Source of the DNA: JBMYQA01 sp049600855
GTDB lineage: Bacteria > Bacteroidota > Bacteroidia > Cytophagales > Flammeovirgaceae
Direction: 5' to 3'
Assembly: GCA_049600855.1 (NCBI GenBank)
Contig: JBMYQA010000159.1
Location: forward strand, 1 to 13,348
Length of the DNA stretch: 13,348 nucleotides
Shown here piece after piece: positions 1 to 6,573 of this stretch. The notes under the pieces were generated by a model. That model worked only from the letters and a program-made list of their open reading frames with translations. It ran no database searches and was not told the origin of the DNA. The translations under genes and the position numbers were made by a program. The first letter of the stretch is position 1. Each line of letters opens with the position of its first letter.

Positions 1-1
1 C

Positions 2-763
2 TTAATTGATTTAACCACTTTTGCGCCCTTACTTCTATTGTTATTAGGAGGAATATCTGCGCTATACGGCACCATTGTTTTTCCTTCCCAACCTTCTATT
101 AAAACCAGCTTGGCTTATTCCAGTATCGGACACATGGGATTCAGCTTAATGGTTTGCGGTATGGGACTATATTCAGCTTCATTATTGCATTTAGTTGCTC
201 ACTCATTTTATAAAGCACATTCGTTTCTTTCCTCTGGCAGTGCGATCGACAAACATCGCTTAAATCAGCTGAAAGGAAATATTGAGTTCAAAGCAACTAT
301 CTGGAATGCAGCCACAGGCTTTTTAATCACCTGTATCTTGTACCTCGTTATCTCCGAATTATGGGGAGGCGTAGCACATCATAATTTTCAATTTTTAGTG
401 CTCGGTATTATCATCATTGTTGGCGTGTTTTCTTATATGATTCAGGTTACCTCGCTAGAAAATGGGTTAACAACAATATTGAAAAGTACAGTTATTGCCG
501 GATTTGTGCTCCTTTCTTTTTTCTCGCTGGAAAGCTCAATAGCCAGCCTCATCGGACAGCAAGTTCCTGCTTTGAGTAATCCAAGTACGCTCATTAAAAT
601 GGCATCTATCATACTCTTGATTGGATTCATCATGACGGTGTTTATTCCCATGTTTGCGAGAACGAATACCAATAAGTGGGAGACTTACAGAAGAAATGGA
701 TTTTACCTCCACGTAATTTTTGATCGCCTCGTTAGCTCCGAAAAAGTAAAAAACACAAAATAA
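2..763 (+). CDS. dabB: DabB, membrane subunit of the DAB inorganic-carbon accumulation complex (5' end missing)
   Basis: This is the last 253 codons of a NuoL/ND5-type ion-conducting membrane protein. The frame is open to the left edge, so the true start lies outside the window; family members are about twice this length. The visible part is a run of hydrophobic helices with the conserved antiporter-like signatures AYSSIGHMGF (visible residues 38-47) and HSFYKAHSFLSSGS (67-80), whose His and Lys residues belong to the ion path in this superfamily. The C-terminus ends in a short basic cytoplasmic tail. It could be a complex I or Mrp subunit on sequence alone, but the gene 24 bases downstream is dabA, which settles the assignment as DabB. 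In characterised DAB systems the membrane subunit is thought to couple cation flow to one-way CO2 hydration by DabA. The short spacing indicates co-transcription with dabA. Confidence 0.9.
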   Translation, partial: LIDLTTFAPLLLLLLGGISALYGTIVFPSQPSIKTSLAYSSIGHMGFSLMVCGMGLYSASLLHLVAHSFYKAHSFLSSGSAIDKHRLNQLKGNIEFKATIWNAATGFLITCILYLVISELWGGVAHHNFQFLVLGIIIIVGVFSYMIQVTSLENGLTTILKSTVIAGFVLLSFFSLESSIASLIGQQVPALSNPSTLIKMASIILLIGFIMTVFIPMFARTNTNKWETYRRNGFYLHVIFDRLVSSEKVKNTK

Positions 764-787
764 CCTCATCAAAAAATTGGATTAATT

Positions 788-3241
788 ATGAATACAGAAC
801 AAGTTCACAATAAAATAGAAAAGGCCTGTAATCGAATCGCTCCTGCATGGCCTTTAGAGAATAGTGTAGCTGTAAATCCATATCTAGGATTTTCCGATAT
901 GTCATTCGACAAAGCTGCGAAAATCTTTCACGAACGAGGTGATATTCAGCTGTACATGCCAATTGCTTTTTATTTGAAAAGAATAGAAAGCAATGAGATT
1001 CGAACAGAAGACATTGAGAAAGCTCTTGCTAAAAAACAGCTAAATGTATCTGTAGCTGAATTCATTGATCAATTGAAAAACCTTGATGAGGAAAGGGATA
1101 ATAGTGGTAAACTACCTACCTTATTAGGCATTTCAGCGCAACACCTTGGTACCGACTTTTTGGAAATGATGATTGACCATACCTCCTCATGGTTATCTGC
1201 TTATTTTAATAAAAACAATGGGAATCAAGGTTCTTCTGAACACCTGTTTGACCAATGGAAGAAAGATGCTGAGGTAGATCGACTTCCTGAGTTAATGGGT
1301 GTCAAGAACTTTAGAAAAATCATAAAAGACCTTCCCGAAGATTCTGAAGCTGTAATTTTAGCAGGATTACAACAATTAAATGTTCCTGAGCAGTTAGTAG
1401 AAGCCTACCTTCATGCGTTGTTATTGCAACTTGTTGGTTGGTCGTCTTATTGTGCTGGCTTGGATTGGCAAAATAACTTGTATGGTGGAGATGGCAAGTA
1501 TATAAAAGTTGCCTTAGCGATTTTAATCAGTTGGGAAAACGCCTTAATAGTCGCATTTAACCAGCTAGGTGTTGAATGGCAAAAATCATTAGCGCAATCA
1601 GAACACACTTTGAATGATCGCAATGAAGTTATTGCCATCAAAGCGATTCTCCAAGATGCTTTTGACTTTGCTTATCAACATCGTTTGATCAATAAATTTG
1701 ATGCTCGTACATCGACACCAACATCCACAACTGATCAGCGACCGTTGGCACAAATGGTATTTTGCATAGATGTTCGCTCAGAAGTATATCGCAGAAACTT
1801 AGAAGCAGTTAACCATCAAATTGAAACACTAGGATTTGCAGGATTCTTTGGGTTTCCAGTAAATTATAAGCCAATCAATCATACACATGGCAAAAATCAA
1901 TGCCCTGTGCTGATTCCTTCAGGACCAGAAGTATTTGAAACGACAGCGAAAACGAAAGACCTTGCGAAGGTGGTAAAATCGAGACAACGTTCTGGAAAAC
2001 TTAAAGCAGCTTGGTCAAAGTTTAAATCAGGTTCTGTTTCCTCCTATAGCTTTGTGAGTCCACTCGGAGTCTTTTATTTGCCCAAACTGATCAGTGATTC
2101 ATTCGGCTGGACAAGACCTATAAATGATCCGAAGAAAAAAGAGTTTGGGAGCATCCTCTCAGGTCATGGAAAACTCGACATTTCAAGCATTCCTTTTAAT
2201 GATCGCGTAAACATGGCTAAATCAGCCTTAAGTGCGATGGGCATATTGAGTGACTTCGCGCCTTTCATCTTAATTACTGGACATGGTGCTACAAGTGTGA
2301 ATAACCCTCACGCTTCAGGGTTAGATTGCGGTGCTTGTGGTGGTAACTCTGGAGAAATCAATGCCATTACAGCGCAATTAATTCTAAATGATCAAGAAGT
2401 ACGAGAAGCCTTAAAGGAGGTGAACATCGAAATTCCTGAGGATACGTGTTTCATTGCGTGCTTACACAACACCACAACCGATGAAATCACCATCATTGAC
2501 AAAAGTGTCATTCCTCCATCTCAACTAGAGAAATTCAAGGAAGTTAGCGCATCACTCTCCCTGGCTAGTCAGAATGCACGAAAATACCGTTCATCAAGAT
2601 TCGGCATTGATAAGAAGCTAGCGAATTCTTCTATATTGAGTAGAGCCAATGATTGGTCGCAGGTTCGTCCAGAGTGGGGACTAGCAGGTTGTAGCTCCTT
2701 TATCATCGCTCCACGAAGTCGCACCAAAGGGATTGACCTGGAAGGAAAAGCCTTTTTACATTCTTATGAGTGGGAATCGGATAAAGACTTTAAGGTGTTG
2801 GAAACCATCATTACCGCACCAATGATTGTAACCAGTTGGATTAACCTTCAATACTACGCAAGTACGGTGGATAATAAACGTTTAGGGGCAGGCAATAAAA
2901 CCTTGCACAACGTTACGGCAGGCTTGGGCGTATTAGAAGGCGCAAAAGGAGATTTACGCATTGGCCTCCCATTTCAATCCATACATGATGGTAAGAATTA
3001 TCAACATTTGCCACTACGATTAAATGTTGTGATAGAGGCACCAATCACGGCAATAAACGAGATTTTAGCGAAACACGCGAATGTAAAAGACCTTTGCGAT
3101 CATGAATGGATTAATCTCATGATTATGGATGACAATGGCAAGGTTAGCCATCGTTATACAGGAAATTACAACTGGGAACCTTACGAAAAGATGGAAATAG
3201 CGACTTCAAATTCGTCAAAACGGTTAGTAGAAGTAAATTAA
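788..3241 (+). CDS. dabA: DabA, zinc-binding carbonic-anhydrase-like subunit of the DAB complex (DUF2309)
   Basis: A complete 817-residue protein of the DUF2309/UPF0753 family, a normal length for it. In the DAB complex DabA is a peripheral cytoplasmic protein that resembles a beta-carbonic anhydrase and is proposed to hydrate CO2 to bicarbonate only when driven by DabB. The four zinc/active-site positions are all present: Cys326 and Asp328 in FCIDVRSE, His499 in ITGHGA, and Cys514 in LDCGACGG. The spacings Cys-x-Asp and His to Cys of 15 residues equal those reported for Halothiobacillus DabA (C351, D353, H524, C539). The N-terminus carries the family start motif APAWPLENSVAVNPYLGF (18-35). 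ATG at 788 is the only sensible start; the bases before it are AT-rich without a Shine-Dalgarno, as usual in Bacteroidota. In a heterotroph the likely job is supplying bicarbonate for carboxylation reactions at low CO2. No Rubisco, carboxysome or regulator gene is visible here. Confidence 0.95.
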   Translation: MNTEQVHNKIEKACNRIAPAWPLENSVAVNPYLGFSDMSFDKAAKIFHERGDIQLYMPIAFYLKRIESNEIRTEDIEKALAKKQLNVSVAEFIDQLKNLDEERDNSGKLPTLLGISAQHLGTDFLEMMIDHTSSWLSAYFNKNNGNQGSSEHLFDQWKKDAEVDRLPELMGVKNFRKIIKDLPEDSEAVILAGLQQLNVPEQLVEAYLHALLLQLVGWSSYCAGLDWQNNLYGGDGKYIKVALAILISWENALIVAFNQLGVEWQKSLAQSEHTLNDRNEVIAIKAILQDAFDFAYQHRLINKFDARTSTPTSTTDQRPLAQMVFCIDVRSEVYRRNLEAVNHQIETLGFAGFFGFPVNYKPINHTHGKNQCPVLIPSGPEVFETTAKTKDLAKVVKSRQRSGKLKAAWSKFKSGSVSSYSFVSPLGVFYLPKLISDSFGWTRPINDPKKKEFGSILSGHGKLDISSIPFNDRVNMAKSALSAMGILSDFAPFILITGHGATSVNNPHASGLDCGACGGNSGEINAITAQLILNDQEVREALKEVNIEIPEDTCFIACLHNTTTDEITIIDKSVIPPSQLEKFKEVSASLSLASQNARKYRSSRFGIDKKLANSSILSRANDWSQVRPEWGLAGCSSFIIAPRSRTKGIDLEGKAFLHSYEWESDKDFKVLETIITAPMIVTSWINLQYYASTVDNKRLGAGNKTLHNVTAGLGVLEGAKGDLRIGLPFQSIHDGKNYQHLPLRLNVVIEAPITAINEILAKHANVKDLCDHEWINLMIMDDNGKVSHRYTGNYNWEPYEKMEIATSNSSKRLVEVN

Positions 3242-3249
3242 TAAAATAT

Positions 3250-3284
3250 ACCCAAGTCATTACTTAACATGGCTTGGGTTCTTT
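3250..3284 (+). terminator. Rho-independent terminator after dabA, possibly bidirectional
   Basis: A 10-bp stem (ACCCAAGTCA at 3250-3259 with TGGCTTGGGT at 3270-3279, one G-T wobble) closes a 10-base loop and is followed by TCTTT. It begins 9 bases after the dabA stop. On the minus strand the same stem is followed by an AT-rich tract, so it may also stop transcripts of the convergent gene ending at 3332. Confidence 0.75.
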
Positions 3285-3331
3285 ATAATAAAGCAGATTT
3301 TCTCTGCGAAACGAATTAAGTTTTAAATGGC

Positions 3332-4855
3332 TTACTCCATGATCCATTCATCAATGGCTTTTTGTTCAGAGTTCAGATTTAATCCTAATAATCGTACTGT
3401 TTTCGAACGATTTTGATAGGATGCTGCATATCCTTTTATATGAATTTGTTCAATTGCCTTTGCTGCACTTTCATCCAATTTAAACTCAATCACATAAATA
3501 GCGTTTTCAGTATGAACTACCGCGTCAGGCCGGCCTTTGGCTAAGCTTGGTTCTACTTGCACATATACTCCAACAAGACTAAGGGCCAGAAAAGTAACGG
3601 AATGATAGTAAGCTTCCTTATCCTTTATGAACAATTGATAGGGAATGGAGGCAAATAAGCTATTTAAGGCATCTACAAAACCCTCAATTTGAACACTATC
3701 TAGTGCTTTTTTCATTTGAACAGCCTTAATCGGCATATTTGAGGCATATTCGTGACTGTAATCTGCCAATAAGTACTGTAATAAAGAATCTCGAACTTCT
3801 TTATTTGGATAACCTAACGTATAAATTCCATATTCATCAACCGATTGAATAGTAATGTATCCCGTTTGAAATAACAAAGCGTTTGGATCAATCCGTTCAA
3901 TATCAAAACTACTGAAAGCTGCTTGCCCAACTTGAATTTGTTCTAATTGATACGTACGATTTTTATTCAACTGTTTTACCAAAAAAGTAGGCGTGCCTGT
4001 TTCAAACCAAAAGTTTTGAAACACTTCCCCATGAAAGAAGTTTAAAATCGAAAATGGATTATATACGCGATCTTTTCCATTCCAACTATAGCCATTATAC
4101 CATTCTTGAATTTTAGCTAATAAAGCTTCTTTGCTCGCATAGTTTTCAGCCATTGCCTCAAGCTCTTGCGCAAAATAATGCTCCAACTCCTCTTGTGTAT
4201 AGCCAACTAAAGTGGAAAACTTAGGGTTTAAAGTAAGGTCGAGTAAATTATTGAGCTCCGAAAAGATGGAAACTCGACTAAACTTGCTGACTCCAGTGAG
4301 AAAAACAAACTCTAAATGCGCATCCAATGGTTTTAAGACAGAGTAAAAGCTTTTTAGAATTTCCCGATTAGCAATGGCTTTAGGTATGTCATCCAAATAG
4401 TCAATAATCGGTTTATCATACTCATCGATTAGAATGACTACCTTTCCAACTTGCTCACTCAACTGAAGAATCAATTCCTTAAATTGATCAGGATAAGCTT
4501 TATCTTCTAATGCTATACTGTATAAACTCGCTTGCTCATGTAATCGTTGCTTTAGGTAATTTTCTAATCCATCGACTTTATAGCTTGCATTATTAAAAAG
4601 AATCTCAATTACAGGATGGCTCTTCGTCCAATCCCACTGATCTGCTATCCAAAGTCCTTCAAATAGCGCCTTGCTACCTTTATACAACTCTGCTAGTGTA
4701 GATATCAATAAACTCTTACCAAACCTACGCGGTCGAGAAAGGAAATAATAGACATTCTGCGTGAGTCGGAAAATGTCTTTTGTCTTATCTATGTAAAGAT
4801 AATTTCCCTCACGAAGTTTTCTAAAATCCTGTATACCAATCGGATATCGCTGCAT
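3332..4855 (-). CDS. AAA-ATPase-like protein with C-terminal PD-(D/E)XK nuclease-fold domain
   Basis: A complete 507-residue protein of the family with an N-terminal AAA-ATPase-like domain (PF09820 type) and a C-terminal PD-(D/E)XK domain (PF08011 type), often present in many copies in Bacteroidota. The N-terminus has the family motif YIDKT (21-25) and a P-loop RPRRFGKS (41-48), which lacks the usual first glycine of Walker A but is normal for this family. Walker B is ILIDEYDKP (141-149), followed by TGVSKFSR (187-194) and WYNGYSW (252-258). The nuclease-fold core shows GRPD (441-444) and IEFK (456-459), matching D...ExK metal-binding positions, with a later Gln470/Tyr476 helix. The biological role of the family is not established. 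It stands alone between the DAB locus and serS, and the serS terminator lies upstream, so it needs its own promoter, which I could not identify. ATG at 4855 gives the family's usual N-terminus. Confidence 0.9.
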   Translation of the reverse strand: MQRYPIGIQDFRKLREGNYLYIDKTKDIFRLTQNVYYFLSRPRRFGKSLLISTLAELYKGSKALFEGLWIADQWDWTKSHPVIEILFNNASYKVDGLENYLKQRLHEQASLYSIALEDKAYPDQFKELILQLSEQVGKVVILIDEYDKPIIDYLDDIPKAIANREILKSFYSVLKPLDAHLEFVFLTGVSKFSRVSIFSELNNLLDLTLNPKFSTLVGYTQEELEHYFAQELEAMAENYASKEALLAKIQEWYNGYSWNGKDRVYNPFSILNFFHGEVFQNFWFETGTPTFLVKQLNKNRTYQLEQIQVGQAAFSSFDIERIDPNALLFQTGYITIQSVDEYGIYTLGYPNKEVRDSLLQYLLADYSHEYASNMPIKAVQMKKALDSVQIEGFVDALNSLFASIPYQLFIKDKEAYYHSVTFLALSLVGVYVQVEPSLAKGRPDAVVHTENAIYVIEFKLDESAAKAIEQIHIKGYAASYQNRSKTVRLLGLNLNSEQKAIDEWIME

Positions 4856-4901
4856 ACTACGAATATAATAAGAATAGCTTGTTATTACCTATAGCATAAA
4901 C

Positions 4902-4926
4902 AAAAAGCCAAGCTTTTTGCTTGGCT
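4902..4926 (-). terminator. Rho-independent terminator of serS
   Basis: Read on the minus strand, an 8-bp perfect stem AGCCAAGC / GCTTGGCT (4919-4926 with 4906-4913) encloses a five-A loop and runs straight into a T tract (4902-4906). It sits 25 bases after the serS stop and ahead of the next minus-strand gene, so it separates the two transcripts. Confidence 0.88.
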
Positions 4927-4951
4927 CCATTTCATAACGTTTTATCACTTA

Positions 4952-6226
4952 TTACTGAATCATATCAAAACCACAATAGGGCTGTAATACTTCAGGAATT
5001 CGAATGCCTTCTGGAGTTTGGTTGTTCTCCAAAATCGTCGCAACAATTCGAGGCAAGGCCAGGGCACTCCCATTTAGGGTATGTGCTAACTGCTTTTTCT
5101 TGTCGTTGCCCTGAAAACGCAATTTCATGCGATTAGCCTGATACGTCTCAAAGTTACTCACAGAGCTTACCTCCAACCAACGCTTTTGTGCAGCAGAATA
5201 AGTTTCCATATCGAAACACAAAGCGGCATTAAAGCTAATGTCGCCACCACAAAGGCGAAGCTTTCGGTAGGGCAATTCTAGTTTTTCCAACAAGCCTTGC
5301 ACATAGCTACACATCTCTTCCAATGCTTCATACGACTTCTCAGGATGTTGAATTTGTACAATCTCCACCTTATCGAACTGATGAAGTCGGTTCAATCCTC
5401 TTACATGTGCGCCCCAAGTGCCTGCTTCTCTTCGGAAACAAGGCGTATAACCGACCATCTTTTTCGGAAGTTCATCTGTTTTTAAGATGGTATTTCGGAA
5501 CATATTTGTAATGGGCACTTCTGCTGTTGGAATCAAATAGAAGTTTTCAGTACCAATATGATACATTTGGCCTTCTTTATCGGGCAATTGCCCAGTTGCA
5601 TAGCCTGAAGTTTCATTGACCATCAATGGCGGTTGTACTTCGTAGTAACCTGCTGCTTCTGCCTCATTGAGAAAGAAATTGATCATTGCCCGCTGCAACT
5701 TCGCTCCTTTACCTTTATAAAAAGGAAAACCAGCTCCCGTTACCTTGTTTCCAAGCTCAAAATCAATGATATCGTACTTTTTTACCAATTCCCAATGCGG
5801 CAGTGCTTCACCTGTTAGTTCTGGTAAATCTCCTTTTTGGAGCACCACTTCATTGTCTTCCGCTCCATTTCCTTCAGGCACACTCTCATGCGGCACATTA
5901 GGAATCTGATAAAGTAATTCTATCAGCTTGTATTCCAAGTCTTTTACTTGTTCTTCAAGCTCTTTAGATTGCTTTTTTAATTCGGCACTTTTTTGTTTTA
6001 CTTGTTCAGCCTCTTCTCGCTTGCCCTGCTTCATCAAATTACCAATTTCTTTGGAGACTTTATTCGCTTCGGAAAGTGACACATCGCGCTTGTGCTGGGA
6101 TGAACGTCTTTCTTCATCAACAGCAATTACCTCTTCTACTTTCGCCCGTGCATCTGCAAGGCGCTTTTTCTCCAAGCCTTTGATTACGGCTTCTTTGTTT
6201 TCTTTAATGAAGCTTACCTGTAACAT
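4952..6226 (-). CDS. serS: Seryl-tRNA synthetase
   Basis: A complete 424-residue class II aminoacyl-tRNA synthetase that charges tRNA-Ser with serine in the cytoplasm, and usually also tRNA-Sec where present. The N-terminus (MLQVSFIKEN) leads into a long charged antiparallel coiled coil, about residues 28-105, which binds the long variable arm of tRNA-Ser. The catalytic domain contains the TAEVPIT motif (234-240), class II motif 2 beginning FRREAGTWG (264-272), and motif 3 NGSALALPR (385-393). Length and motif order are standard, with no truncation. The gene is monocistronic: a clear terminator follows it and a candidate promoter lies about 85 bases upstream of the ATG. It is divergent from the sensor gene at 6574. 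Its phrasing is of the Bacteroidota type and is one of the best clues to the host. Confidence 0.98.
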   Translation of the reverse strand: MLQVSFIKENKEAVIKGLEKKRLADARAKVEEVIAVDEERRSSQHKRDVSLSEANKVSKEIGNLMKQGKREEAEQVKQKSAELKKQSKELEEQVKDLEYKLIELLYQIPNVPHESVPEGNGAEDNEVVLQKGDLPELTGEALPHWELVKKYDIIDFELGNKVTGAGFPFYKGKGAKLQRAMINFFLNEAEAAGYYEVQPPLMVNETSGYATGQLPDKEGQMYHIGTENFYLIPTAEVPITNMFRNTILKTDELPKKMVGYTPCFRREAGTWGAHVRGLNRLHQFDKVEIVQIQHPEKSYEALEEMCSYVQGLLEKLELPYRKLRLCGGDISFNAALCFDMETYSAAQKRWLEVSSVSNFETYQANRMKLRFQGNDKKKQLAHTLNGSALALPRIVATILENNQTPEGIRIPEVLQPYCGFDMIQ

Positions 6227-6311
6227 AGGGTCTTTTAATTAAAAAATTGATAATCAGAAAGTTGTGCCAAAAACTTAGTCATCACAACCTTCATAGGTAG
6301 TATTAAGATGT

Positions 6312-6342
6312 CAAAAGTAGTAAGATTGTTTTAAAAAGACAG
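6312..6342 (-). promoter_or_regulatory. Candidate Bacteroidota-type promoter for serS
   Basis: On the minus strand TACTTTTG (6319-6312) matches the -7 consensus TAnnTTTG exactly. A CTG (6342-6340), one base from the TTG -33 box, lies 20 bases upstream. This predicts transcription starting near 6305 with a leader of about 80 bases. The match is by eye and the -33 box is imperfect. Confidence 0.45.
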
Positions 6343-6392
6343 GATTCCTTCAGTTCCTGCTGAAAATACCTTTAAATTCATATGGTACAACC

Positions 6393-6411
6393 GTAAATCA
6401 TTCAGATTTAC
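6393..6411. repeat. Short inverted repeat (7-5-7) upstream of the sensor gene
   Basis: GTAAATC (6393-6399) and GATTTAC (6405-6411) form a perfect dyad with a 5-base spacer ATTCA, followed by AAAAAA. It lies between the divergent genes, about 160 bases before the sensor start. It could be a regulator binding site. It is too short and AT-rich to exclude chance. Confidence 0.35.
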
Positions 6412-6573
6412 AAAAAAGTCACAGGAGTCATCAATTTTCGCAAATAAATCGTAGTTTTAGTCGTTGCTTCCTTGAAGCTTTATCAAAAAAAGCAAAATAG
6501 GTACGTTATATACAGTAAATGCTTGAACTTAATTCATTTAGCCTGACAAAAAGCATGATCGGTATTTAAGCAA

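Larger units (their letters stand above)
6227..6573. other. Divergent intergenic region between serS and the sensor gene
   Basis: A 347-base AT-rich stretch with no credible ORF or RNA gene. It holds the serS promoter candidate (6312-6342) and a 7-bp dyad (6393-6411). For the rightward gene I found only imperfect -7 boxes (TACCTTTA at 6367-6374, TAGTTTTA at 6452-6459), and neither has a TTG at the right distance. An in-frame stop at 6556-6558 limits the sensor gene's start to 6574. Confidence 0.6.

Noticed and set aside
442..772. Minus-strand ORFs over the dabB 3' end
   Set aside because: They lie wholly within a well-supported coding region and resemble no protein.
4860..4867. A -7-like box TATATTCG for the AAA/PD-(D/E)XK gene
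   Set aside because: It has one mismatch and no TTG at the right distance, and it would place the transcript start at the ATG.
5928..6242. A 104-codon plus-strand ORF over serS
   Set aside because: It is the antisense shadow of the SerS coiled-coil coding region, with Ser/Phe/Cys-rich composition.
6349..6364. Hairpin TTCAG-TTCCTG-CTGAA
   Set aside because: It is only a 5-bp stem with no T tract and not placed to end any gene, so it is likely chance.
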